Source: DASUBN01 sp964584665 (lineage in GTDB: Bacteria > Pseudomonadota > Gammaproteobacteria > Natronospirales > REEB76). From it: a DNA stretch of 47,172 bases. The DNA lies in assembly GCA_964584665.1 (NCBI GenBank), contig CAZPAO010000016.1, forward strand, positions 1 through 47,172, written 5' to 3'. This document shows positions 19,874-27,689 of this stretch, in pieces; positions within the stretch are counted from its first letter, which is position 1; each line of letters opens with the position of its first letter. The notes under the pieces are model-generated. The model was not told the DNA's origin, ran no database searches, and was given only the letters and a program-made list of their open reading frames with translations. Both the position numbers and the translations under genes were made by a program.

Positions 19874-21087
19874 ACGCAGTCATGCCCGGCAACCACCGCG
19901 TCGTCTCCGGTATGCGCCCCACGGGACGCATGCACCTCGGCCACTACCACGGCGTGCTCAAGAACTGGCTCAAGCTGCAGCACGAGTACGAGTGCTACTT
20001 CTTCGTGGCGGACTGGCACGCGCTCACCACCGGCTACGACGACGTGAGCGGCATCGAGGATTCCGTCTGGGACATGCTGGTGGACTGGTTCGCCGTGGGT
20101 GTGGATCCGGGCAAGTCCAACCTCTTCATCCAGTCGCGCATCCCGGAGCACGCGGAGCTGCACCTCCTGCTCTCCATGATCACGCCCCTCGGCTGGCTGG
20201 AGCGGGTGCCCACTTATAAGGATCAGCAGGAGAAGCTCTCCGACAAGGACCTCTCCACCTACGGCTTCCTCGGCTACCCGGTGCTGCAGAGCGCCGACAT
20301 CCTCATGTACAAGGCCGGCCACGTGCCGGTGGGCGAGGACCAGGTGCCGCACGTGGAGCTGACGCGCGAGATCGCGCGCCGTTTCAACCACATCTTCGGC
20401 CGCGAGCACGACTTCGAGGCCAAGGCCGAGGCCGCGGTGAAGAAGCTCGGCAAGAAGAACGGAAAGCTCTATTCCGAGCTGCGCAAGCAGTATCAGGAGC
20501 AGGGCGACGCGGAGGCGCTGAAGACCGCCGCCGCGCTGGTGACCGGCAACCAGAACCTGACGCTGGGCGACCGCGACCGCCTGCTGGGCCACCTCGAGGG
20601 CGGCGGACGGCCCATCCTCATCGAGCCGCACCCCCTGCTCACGGAATCGGCGCGCATGCCGGGTCTGGACGGGCAGAAGATGTCCAAGTCCTACGGCAAC
20701 ACCATCGGCCTGCGCGAGGACCCGAAGGAAGTGGAGCAGAAGCTCAAGACCATGCCCACGGATCCCGCGCGCGTGCGCCGGAATGATCCGGGCAATCCCG
20801 AGAAGTGCCCGGTGTGGGAGTTCCACAAGGTCTACTCCGACCAGGCGACCCGCGACTGGGCCTGGAAGGGCTGCACCACCGCCGGCATCGGATGTCTGGA
20901 CTGCAAGAAACCGGTCATCGACTCCGTGCTGAAGGAACTCGCGCCCATACGCGAGCGCGCGCTGGAGATCGAGGCCAATCCCGAGGCGGTGCGCGCCGCG
21001 GTGGCGCAGGGCTGCGAGGCGGCCCGTGCCGTGGCGCGGGACACGATGGATGAAGTACGCCAGGCTGTGGGCCTGGGCCAACGGTGA
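19870..21087 (+). CDS. trpS: Tryptophanyl-tRNA synthetase with four-Cys (Fe-S type) motif
   Basis: TrpRS charges tRNA-Trp. The 405-residue protein is longer than the usual ~330-residue form because of an inserted Lys/Glu-rich stretch (about 178-250). Class I motifs are present: PTGRMHLGHYHG (HIGH, about 17-28) and KMSKS (270-274). Cys313, Cys335, Cys342 and Cys345 form C-x21-C-x6-C-x2-C, nearly the C-x22-C-x6-C-x2-C that binds a [4Fe-4S] cluster in Thermotoga maritima TrpRS. The TTG start at 19870 overlaps the protease stop and has GGAG 5 nt upstream; ATG 19882 is an alternative that would drop four residues. The stop overlaps scpA (GTGA). Confidence 0.93.
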   Translation: MNAVMPGNHRVVSGMRPTGRMHLGHYHGVLKNWLKLQHEYECYFFVADWHALTTGYDDVSGIEDSVWDMLVDWFAVGVDPGKSNLFIQSRIPEHAELHLLLSMITPLGWLERVPTYKDQQEKLSDKDLSTYGFLGYPVLQSADILMYKAGHVPVGEDQVPHVELTREIARRFNHIFGREHDFEAKAEAAVKKLGKKNGKLYSELRKQYQEQGDAEALKTAAALVTGNQNLTLGDRDRLLGHLEGGGRPILIEPHPLLTESARMPGLDGQKMSKSYGNTIGLREDPKEVEQKLKTMPTDPARVRRNDPGNPEKCPVWEFHKVYSDQATRDWAWKGCTTAGIGCLDCKKPVIDSVLKELAPIRERALEIEANPEAVRAAVAQGCEAARAVARDTMDEVRQAVGLGQR

Positions 21088-21983
21088 GCGTGATGCAGCA
21101 GGACGAGATCAAACCGGTGACGGAGCCGGCCCCCGAGCAGGCGGAGATGCCGTTCGCCATCGTGCAGGGCGCGCCCTACATGACGCTGCCGCGTGACCTC
21201 TACATCCCGCCGCAGGCGCTGGAGGTGTTCCTGGAGGCCTTCGAGGGGCCGCTGGACCTGCTGCTGTACCTCATCCGCCGCCAGAACCTAGACATCCTCG
21301 ACATCCCCATCGCCGAGATCACGCGCCAGTACATGGAATACATCGACCTGATGAAGGACATGCAGCTCGAACTCGCCGGCGAATACCTGGTGATGGCTGC
21401 GATGCTGGCCGAGATCAAGTCGCGCATGCTGCTGCCGCGCCCGCCCATCGAGGAAGGCGAGGAAGTGGATCCGCGCGCCGAGCTGGTACGCCGCCTGCAG
21501 GAGTACGAGCGCTACAAGCAGGCGGGCGAGGACATCGACGCCATGCCGCGGGTCAACCGCGACGTGTACCCGGCCCAGGCGGAGGTCGAGGAACAGCGCG
21601 CCGTGCAGATCCTGCCCGACCTGACCATGAAGGAACTGCTGATCGCCTTCAAGGAAGTGTTGCACCGCGCCGACATGTTCACCCATCACCAGGTGGGCCG
21701 CGAGCAACTCTCGGTGCGACAGCGCATGTCCGACGTGCTGGCGAGCCTGCAGGGCGAGGATTTCAAGGAGTTCACCACGCTGTTCACGGCGGAGGAAGGC
21801 CGGTTGGGTGTGGTGGTGACGTTCCTGGCGCTGCTGGAACTCATCAAGCAGCATCTCATCGAACTGGTGCAGGCCGAATCCTTCGCGCAGATACACGTGA
21901 AGGCGGCGGCGGGCGTGCACGACGTGGACCTGGGGAAGATCGAACTGGACGTGGACGGGGAGGAGAGCGCCCATGAAGCCTGA
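21084..21983 (+). CDS. scpA: Segregation and condensation protein A (kleisin)
   Basis: ScpA is the kleisin that bridges the two SMC heads and binds ScpB. The 299-residue product has the N-terminal domain (about 45-130, FEGPLDLLLYLIRRQNLDILDIPIAEITRQY) that contacts the SMC neck, a charged middle, and a C-terminal winged helix (about 225-285). Residues 1-35 are a variable lead-in. The GTG start overlaps the trpS stop (GTGA); an ATG 9 nt later is also possible. The gene overlaps scpB by 11 nt. With smc at 9639-13133, all condensin subunits lie in this window. Confidence 0.95.
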   Translation: MSVMQQDEIKPVTEPAPEQAEMPFAIVQGAPYMTLPRDLYIPPQALEVFLEAFEGPLDLLLYLIRRQNLDILDIPIAEITRQYMEYIDLMKDMQLELAGEYLVMAAMLAEIKSRMLLPRPPIEEGEEVDPRAELVRRLQEYERYKQAGEDIDAMPRVNRDVYPAQAEVEEQRAVQILPDLTMKELLIAFKEVLHRADMFTHHQVGREQLSVRQRMSDVLASLQGEDFKEFTTLFTAEEGRLGVVVTFLALLELIKQHLIELVQAESFAQIHVKAAAGVHDVDLGKIELDVDGEESAHEA

Positions 21984-22653
21984 GAAGAAGATCGAACTGC
22001 GCAACATCGTCGAGGGAGCCTTGCTGGCCGCCGGCCGCCCCCTGAACCTGGAAGAGCTGATGGCGCTGTTCCCGGATGACGACCGCCCGGGCCGCGACGA
22101 CATGCGCAAGGCGCTGGACGGCCTGAAGCAGGACTTCGAGGGCCGCGGCATCGAGATGAAGGAAGTGGCGAGCGGTTTCCGCATCCAGGTGCGCAAGGAA
22201 CTGGCGCCCTACATGGGCCGCCTCTGGGAAGAGCGCCCGACGCGCTACTCGCGCGCGCTGCTGGAGACCCTGGCGCTGGTCGCCTACCGCCAGCCCATCA
22301 CCCGCGGCGAGATCGAGGAAGTGCGCGGCGTCACCGTCAGCACCCACATCATCCGTACCCTGCAGGACCGCAACTGGATCCGCATCGTCGGCCACCGGGA
22401 CGTGCCCGGCCACCCGGAGATGTTCGGCACCACCAAGGAGTTCCTGGACTACTTCAGCCTGAAGAGCCTGGACGAACTGCCGACGCTGGCGCAGCTGAGG
22501 GACATCGAGAGCATCAACGCGGAACTGGACTTCGGCATGGACCCGAACATGCAGGCCCAGGCCGCCCCGCCGGCGCCCGCGCCGCGCCTAGCCGAGGACG
22601 AGTCCTCGGCCATGGATGACGATGCCGGCGAAGCCGGCGTGACCACGCACTGA
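21973..22653 (+). CDS. scpB: Segregation and condensation protein B
   Basis: ScpB is the dimeric partner of ScpA in the SMC condensin. The 226-residue product contains two winged-helix domains (about 1-85 and 90-175). The marker segment is ALVAYRQPITRGEIEEVRGV, and RNWIRIVGHRDVPGHPEMFGTTKEFLDYF is the other strong family block. The C-terminus (about 190-226) is an Ala/Pro/Asp-rich disordered tail. It overlaps scpA by 11 nt, and its TGA overlaps the ATG of rluB (TGATG), so the order trpS-scpA-scpB-rluB is coupled. Confidence 0.95.
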   Translation: MKPEKKIELRNIVEGALLAAGRPLNLEELMALFPDDDRPGRDDMRKALDGLKQDFEGRGIEMKEVASGFRIQVRKELAPYMGRLWEERPTRYSRALLETLALVAYRQPITRGEIEEVRGVTVSTHIIRTLQDRNWIRIVGHRDVPGHPEMFGTTKEFLDYFSLKSLDELPTLAQLRDIESINAELDFGMDPNMQAQAAPPAPAPRLAEDESSAMDDDAGEAGVTTH

Positions 22654-23492
22654 TGAAGCAGGACGACTCCGCGGGCGAGAGGCTGCAGAAAGTCCTGGCG
22701 GCCGCAGGGCTCGGTTCCCGGCGTGAGATCGAAGGCTGGATCGCGGAAGGCCGCGTGACCGTCAACGGCAAGACCGCGAAGCTCGGTGACCGGGTGCAGC
22801 CTTCGGACCGCGTGGGGGTGGACGGCAAGCCGGTGCGGGGCCTGGAGCACGGCAGCGACGTGCGCCGCCGCGTGATCCTCTACCACAAGCCGGAAGGCGA
22901 ACTCACCACGCGCAAGGACCCGGAAGGACGCCCGACGGTGTTCGAATCCCTGCCGCGCCTGCGCGGCAGCCGCTGGGTGTCGGTGGGGCGCCTGGACACC
23001 AACACCTCTGGACTGCTGATCTTCACCAACGACGGCGCGCTCGCCAACAAACTCATGCATCCCTCCACCGAGATGGAGCGTGAGTACGCGGTGCGAGTGC
23101 TGGGCAAGGTCACGGACGAGCAACTGGCGGCTCTCAAGAAGGGCGTGCGCCTCGAAGACGGCATGGGCAAGTTCGACGACATCCGCGAGGCGGGCGGCGA
23201 GGGCGCCAACCACTGGTACCACGTGATCCTGAGGGAAGGCCGCAACCGCGAGGTGCGTCGCCTGTGGGACGCTGTGGGGGTGACCGTGAGCCGCCTGATC
23301 CGCATCCGCTACGGCACCCTCAGCCTGCCGCGGAACCTGCCGCGGGGCGCCTGGCGCGATGCCACCGAGGAGGAGATGGGTACCCTTGCGGGTGCCGCCG
23401 GGATGCCCGTGGCGGCGAAGAAGCCGACCCGCTCCTCGGGGCCACGGAAGAAGCTAACGCTCTCCAAACCGAGACGGACTCCGCGCCAGTAG
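22653..23492 (+). CDS. rluB: 23S rRNA pseudouridine synthase RluB
   Basis: RluB makes pseudouridine 2605 in 23S rRNA (E. coli numbering). The 279-residue protein has an N-terminal S4 RNA-binding domain (about 8-65, ERLQKVLAAAGLGSRREIEGWI) and a RsuA-family catalytic domain with WVSVGRLDTNTSGLL (nucleophile Asp115). EGRNREVRRLWDAVGVTVSRLIRIRYG follows. A basic tail (about 250-279) is typical. RluB and RluF differ little in such motifs; the scpB neighbourhood favours RluB. The gene runs convergently into yciK with only 4 bp between stops. Confidence 0.93.
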   Translation: MKQDDSAGERLQKVLAAAGLGSRREIEGWIAEGRVTVNGKTAKLGDRVQPSDRVGVDGKPVRGLEHGSDVRRRVILYHKPEGELTTRKDPEGRPTVFESLPRLRGSRWVSVGRLDTNTSGLLIFTNDGALANKLMHPSTEMEREYAVRVLGKVTDEQLAALKKGVRLEDGMGKFDDIREAGGEGANHWYHVILREGRNREVRRLWDAVGVTVSRLIRIRYGTLSLPRNLPRGAWRDATEEEMGTLAGAAGMPVAAKKPTRSSGPRKKLTLSKPRRTPRQ

Positions 23493-23496
23493 TCGA

Positions 23497-24246
23497 CTAC
23501 GCGTCGAACTGCTCTCCGGTCACGCCCTTGCTGTCCGGGCCTAAGAGATAAAGATAAGTCCCCACGATCTGCTCCGGCGTCGCGAGCTTGTCCCGGTCTT
23601 CCGCCGGGAAGGCGAGGCGGCGCATCTCGGTCTTCACCGGGCCCGGGTTTATGCTGTTCACCCTCAGGGTCTTACGGAACTCCGTCTCGTCCGCGAGGGT
23701 CGTGGACAGGGCCTCGATGCCGGCCTTGGACACGGAGTAGGCGCCCCAGTAAGCGCGCGGCTTGCGGCCGACACCGGATGAGGTGAACACCACCGAGGCG
23801 TCCGGCGACTTGTAGAGGAGTTCCAGGCAGGCGCGACTCATCATGAACGGCGCGGTGAGGTTCACCTGCAGCACCTGCTGCCAGATGTGCACCTCGTGGT
23901 GCTCGATGGGCGAGCGCTCGCCCAGGATGCCGGCGTTGTGCAGCAGTCCGTCGAGCTTGCCGTATTCCTTGTCCAGCACGCCCACCATGTCCTCGTGATC
24001 CTTGAAGCGGGCTCCCATGAGATCCATGGGATAGATGCCGGGTTTGGGCGCGCCCGCCGCCACGAGCAGGTCGTAGGTCGCTTCCAGCTTCTTCACGGTC
24101 TTGCCCAGGAGCACTACGGTGGCCCCGTGGGCGCCCAAGGCGACGGACACGGCGCGGCCGATGCCATCGCCGGCGCCGGTGACCAGGATCACCCGGTCCT
24201 TGAGCAGGTCTTTTGCCGGGGAGTAATCGCGCTTCGATTCAGCCAT
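23497..24246 (-). CDS. yciK: YciK-type short-chain dehydrogenase/reductase
   Basis: A classical SDR oxidoreductase of the YciK type; substrate not established. The 249-residue product has the NAD(P)-binding TGAGDGIG (23-30), NAG (104-106), and the catalytic set Ser156 or Ser157, Tyr170 and Lys174 (YSVSK). The PG motif NPGPVKTEM is also present. It is the last gene of the mtaD-ubiG-gph-rmuC-synthase-like-yciK operon, 9 nt after the previous gene. In Pseudomonas, yciK follows gph directly; here two genes intervene. Confidence 0.93.
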   Translation of the reverse strand: MAESKRDYSPAKDLLKDRVILVTGAGDGIGRAVSVALGAHGATVVLLGKTVKKLEATYDLLVAAGAPKPGIYPMDLMGARFKDHEDMVGVLDKEYGKLDGLLHNAGILGERSPIEHHEVHIWQQVLQVNLTAPFMMSRACLELLYKSPDASVVFTSSGVGRKPRAYWGAYSVSKAGIEALSTTLADETEFRKTLRVNSINPGPVKTEMRRLAFPAEDRDKLATPEQIVGTYLYLLGPDSKGVTGEQFDA

Positions 24247-24255
24247 GGACCCAAC

Positions 24256-25092
24256 CTATTTCGCTTTGCGCGCGGCGTTCCAGGCGGTGAACAGCGCGGA
24301 CAGGGGCTGCAATTCTACGGGCTCGGCGGCGTGGCGGGAACCCAAGTGCTCCTGCTTGTGAGCGCGCTTCAGGGCCAGCGTGCTGCGCACATGCCAGACG
24401 GTGAGAGCGCGGCGCTCGCCCTTGGGAGCGGACTGCGTGGCCGCGGCGCGCATGGCCTGGGCCCGGTCACCGTAGTCCCGCACCAGCTCCTGCACCGAGT
24501 CGTCCGCCTGGGTGCCGTTGTGGATGTGCTTGTCCACGCCGTGCAGGCGCAGGTCTTCTGCGGCGAAGAAGAGCCGGCCCTGCAAGGCATCGGCGACGCC
24601 CCGGGTGGCGATATCCGCGATGCAGGTGGCATTGCCCAGCATCCGGGCCGAGAGCAGTGCTTCCTCGGACCCGGCACCTGCCAGCAGGGCGGAGAGTTCC
24701 GCCAGGGCGCCGGAATGGCGATAGCAGTAGCGTTTCACGTCCTCGAAGCTGTCGAATCCGGCGCCGTCGATGTCCATGCGGGTGCCGGTGATGAGATCCA
24801 GGAAGGTGGCCTGCCTGCCCTTGAGCGCCGGCAGGTGCGGTGCGAGCGCCTGGGTGAGGGGATGACGCGCCTTACCGGCATAGAGCATGGCGAACTCTTC
24901 TTCCCACCAGCGCAGCTTCACGTCCGCCACGCCCGGGTCGCGCGCTTCCCGGGGCACTTCCAGCAGTTCGAGGTAGACGGCATGCAGCGCGACCTGGGCA
25001 GCGCGCTGCTCAGGAAGGATGAAGGTGAGGGCGAGGCGGAGATCGAGGGGCGCGGCCGCAACCTTGGCTTCGGCCTGTTCAGCCTGGTTCAT
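24256..25092 (-). CDS. Squalene/phytoene synthase-like protein (first Asp motif missing)
   Basis: A 278-residue helical protein of the squalene/phytoene synthase fold. The family-like segment KLRWWEEEFAMLYAGKARHPL (about 59-79) and DIATRGVADALQGRLFFAAEDL (160-181, matching the second Asp-rich region) are visible. The first Asp-rich motif, expected in the helix around residues 35-50, reads VALHAVYLELLEVPREA and has no DxxxD. This pattern recalls NDUFAF6-like members, which act as assembly factors rather than synthases, so catalysis is doubtful. The start overlaps the rmuC stop (ATGA). Its place in the ubiG operon may mean a quinone or respiratory-chain role, which is inference. Confidence 0.7.
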   Translation of the reverse strand: MNQAEQAEAKVAAAPLDLRLALTFILPEQRAAQVALHAVYLELLEVPREARDPGVADVKLRWWEEEFAMLYAGKARHPLTQALAPHLPALKGRQATFLDLITGTRMDIDGAGFDSFEDVKRYCYRHSGALAELSALLAGAGSEEALLSARMLGNATCIADIATRGVADALQGRLFFAAEDLRLHGVDKHIHNGTQADDSVQELVRDYGDRAQAMRAAATQSAPKGERRALTVWHVRSTLALKRAHKQEHLGSRHAAEPVELQPLSALFTAWNAARKAK

Positions 25093-26285
25093 GCATCCGG
25101 CTTCTTGGCATCGGTGAGCCGCGCGGCGGTCTCTATGGGTTCCAGGTCCGGCATGTCTTTCTTGGACTGGACGCCGAGTTCCGTGAAACGGCGCGCGGCG
25201 GGCAGCACTTGGCGCTCCAGGGAACCCACGGCATTGTTGAAGTGCTGCACGCTGTTTTCGAGCGCGCCGCCGACCTTCTGCATGTGCTCGGCGAAGGTGG
25301 CGATGCGCTGGTGCAGGGTCTCGGCATGCTCGCGGATGCGCTCGGCGTTCTCGGCGAGAGCCACCTGCCGCCAGCCGTAGGCCACGGCCTTCAGCAAGGC
25401 CACGAAGCTCGTGGGCGTGGCCAGCATCACCTTCTGCCTCAAGGCCTCTTCTATGAGGCCGGGTTCGCGGTCGAGGGCCGCAGAGAGGAACTGGTCGCCG
25501 GGGATGAACAGGATCACGAAGTCGGGGCTGGTCTTGAACTGGTCCCAGTAGCGCTTGCCCGCCAGCTCCTTGATGCGCTCTCGAACCTTGCGGGCGTGGC
25601 TCGCGAGATGGGCATCCCGCGCCTGGGCGTCCGGCGCCTCGATGGCGGCGATATAGCTGTCCAGCGAGGTCTTGGCGTCCACCACCAGTTCGCGGTTGTC
25701 CGGCAGGCGCACCACCATGTCCGGGCGCATGGCGCCATCGTCGGTGCCGGTGTGCACCTGCTCGAAGAAGTCGCAGCGGTCCACCATGCCGGCGAGTTCC
25801 GCCAGGCGCTTCAGGGTCATCTCACCCCAGCGGCCGCGCACTTCCGGGCGGCGCAGGGCATTGACGAGGTTGCGGGTCTCGGTCTCCAGCTGCTGCTGGC
25901 CGTCCGCCATGTGCTTCAGGTGACTGACGATGCTGCCGAAGGACTCCTTGCGCTCCTTCTCGATCTCGCGGATCTGCTCTTCGGTCTTCTTGAGGGCCTC
26001 GCCGATGGGCTTCACCAGCTCCGCGAAGGATTGCTGCTTCTTCTCCAGCTCGCCCTTAGCTTCCGCCTGGTAGCGGCTCAGGTTCTGGTTGGCGAGGTCC
26101 AGGAAAGCCTGGTTGTTCTTCTGCAAGGCCTCGCCTGCCAGCAGGCGGAAGTTCTTCTCCAGTTCCGCGCTGGCATCGGCCATAGCCTTGTAGCGGGCGA
26201 GACGCAGGGTCGCGAGCGCGTAGCCGATGGCGAAGCCCGCGGCGAGGATCACCGCGCCGAATATGAACAGCAGCACCCAGCTCAT
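25089..26285 (-). CDS. rmuC: DNA recombination protein RmuC
   Basis: RmuC is a predicted nuclease-fold protein whose loss lowers the rate of recombination between inverted repeats in E. coli. The 398-residue product has an N-terminal membrane helix (about 3-22, WVLLFIFGAVILAAGFAIGYAL) and a coiled coil (about 35-150). The conserved core follows: RGRWGEMTLKRLAELAGM, RPDMVVRLPDNRELVVDAKTSLDSY, YWDQFKTSPDFVILFIPGDQF, and VMLATPTSFVALLKAVAYGWRQ. The ATG at 26285 overlaps the gph stop (ATGA), which supports this start over the much longer open frame. Confidence 0.94.
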   Translation of the reverse strand: MSWVLLFIFGAVILAAGFAIGYALATLRLARYKAMADASAELEKNFRLLAGEALQKNNQAFLDLANQNLSRYQAEAKGELEKKQQSFAELVKPIGEALKKTEEQIREIEKERKESFGSIVSHLKHMADGQQQLETETRNLVNALRRPEVRGRWGEMTLKRLAELAGMVDRCDFFEQVHTGTDDGAMRPDMVVRLPDNRELVVDAKTSLDSYIAAIEAPDAQARDAHLASHARKVRERIKELAGKRYWDQFKTSPDFVILFIPGDQFLSAALDREPGLIEEALRQKVMLATPTSFVALLKAVAYGWRQVALAENAERIREHAETLHQRIATFAEHMQKVGGALENSVQHFNNAVGSLERQVLPAARRFTELGVQSKKDMPDLEPIETAARLTDAKKPDA

Positions 26286-26974
26286 GTGCCCACTCCGGCG
26301 GAGGCGCTGCGGGAGGGCGGCTGGGTGGCGAGCCAAGTGAGGAGTTCGCTGGGATGCATGATCATGTGGTCCGGCTTCCAGACGTCGGGCCGGTCCTCGT
26401 CGCCGAGGTATCCATACATGGCCACCACCGCCAGCATGCCGGCGGCATGGGCTGATTGCACATCTCGTTCTGCATCGCCCACGTACACGGCTTCGCCGGC
26501 CGGCTGGCCGCAGAGGCCGGCGGCATGGAGCAGGGGATCCGGGTGGGGCTTGCGGCGCGCCACGGTGTCGCCGCTCACCACGCAGGCGGCGCGAGTGCGC
26601 AGGCCTCTCGCCTCCAGCAACGGTTCCGTGAGCCAACCCGGCTTGTTGGTGACGATGCCCCAGGTGATGCCCTGCTGTTCGAGACTGTCCAATACCTTGT
26701 CCATGCCGTGGAAGAGATGGGTGTCGTCCACCAGGTGCTGGCGGTAGATGGCGAGGTAACGGCTGCGCATCTCGGCGAAGCGGGCGTCCTGGGGTTCGAT
26801 GCCGAAACCCAGCTTGAGCAGCCCGAGGGCGCCGTGGGAGACCTGGGGGCGGATGCGGTCGGCGGAGAGGGGTGGCAGGTTGTGCTCGGCCCGCAGGATG
26901 TTCAGGGCGGCGCCCATGTCCGGCGCCGTGTCCATGAGGGTTCCATCCAGATCGAAGAGCGCGAGCTTCGTCAT
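26282..26974 (-). CDS. gph: Phosphoglycolate phosphatase (HAD family)
   Basis: A HAD phosphatase, most likely the Gph that clears 2-phosphoglycolate; genomes with ubiG-gph order sometimes assign it to MupP-type roles instead. The 230-residue protein has FDLDGTLMDTAPD (Asp8 nucleophile, Asp10), a helical cap, IVTNKP (motif II), RRKPHPDP (motif III Lys) and YVGDAERDV (motif IV). Both ends overlap neighbours by 4 nt (ATGA with ubiG upstream and rmuC downstream). In Pseudomonas the gene next to ubiG (PA3172) is MupP, an N-acetylmuramic acid 6-phosphate phosphatase, so MupP is a real alternative. Confidence 0.85.
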   Translation of the reverse strand: MTKLALFDLDGTLMDTAPDMGAALNILRAEHNLPPLSADRIRPQVSHGALGLLKLGFGIEPQDARFAEMRSRYLAIYRQHLVDDTHLFHGMDKVLDSLEQQGITWGIVTNKPGWLTEPLLEARGLRTRAACVVSGDTVARRKPHPDPLLHAAGLCGQPAGEAVYVGDAERDVQSAHAAGMLAVVAMYGYLGDEDRPDVWKPDHMIMHPSELLTWLATQPPSRSASAGVGT

Positions 26975-27687
26975 GCGCCCGGGTCCCCGGCGGGCTTGCT
27001 GAAGTGCATGAAGTAGTTCACGTCCAGGCCCGGCCCCATCCGGTATCCGCGGGTGAGCGGATTGTAGTGCAGCCCGGTGCTGTGGCGATGCTGGAGTCCC
27101 GTCTCCCGGGCCCAGGCCTCCAGCTCCGAGGGCCGGATGAACTTGGCGTACTCGTGGGTGCCGGCGGGGATGAGCCGCAGCAGGTATTCGCCGCCCACGA
27201 TGGCCATGGCGAAGGCCTTGGGCGTGCGGTTCAAGGTGGAGAAGACCGCTTCACCGCCGGGCTTCAGCATCGCCGCGATGGCGCGGATCACGGAGGCCGG
27301 ATCCGGCACGTGCTCCAGCATCTCGAGGCAGGTGATCACATCGAAACTCGCCGGGCGCTCCGCGGCCAGAGCCTCGGCGCTGATATGGAGATACTCCACC
27401 TGCCGGCCGCTCTCCTTGAGATGCAGGCGTGCCACCTTGAGCGCGCCCTCCGAGAGGTCGATGCCCGTGACCTTGGCGCCGCGGGCTGCCATGGCTTCCG
27501 CCATGAGCCCACCGCCGCAGCCGATGTCCAGCACCGTGCGGCCCTTCAAGGGCGCGCGCTTATCTACATAGTCCAAACGCAGCGGGTTGATGGCGTGCAA
27601 CGGCTTGAACTCACCGCCCGGGTCCCACCAGCGGGCCGCGATGGCATCGAACTTCGCGATCTCGTCTGCGTCTATGTTGGTGTGCAT
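26971..27687 (-). CDS. ubiG: Ubiquinone biosynthesis O-methyltransferase UbiG
   Basis: UbiG carries out both O-methylations in ubiquinone synthesis using S-adenosylmethionine. The 238-residue product begins MHTNIDADEIAKFDAIAARWWDP and has the SAM site VLDIGCGGGLMAEAMAARGA (52-71). FDVITCLEMLEHVPDP and the GGEYLLRLIPAGTHEYAKFIRPSEL membrane-interaction region follow. The ATG at 27687 fits the family, while the upstream open frame overlaps mtaD. It starts 2 nt after the mtaD stop and overlaps gph by 4 nt. Confidence 0.97.
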   Translation of the reverse strand: MHTNIDADEIAKFDAIAARWWDPGGEFKPLHAINPLRLDYVDKRAPLKGRTVLDIGCGGGLMAEAMAARGAKVTGIDLSEGALKVARLHLKESGRQVEYLHISAEALAAERPASFDVITCLEMLEHVPDPASVIRAIAAMLKPGGEAVFSTLNRTPKAFAMAIVGGEYLLRLIPAGTHEYAKFIRPSELEAWARETGLQHRHSTGLHYNPLTRGYRMGPGLDVNYFMHFSKPAGDPGA

Positions 27688-27689
27688 GC

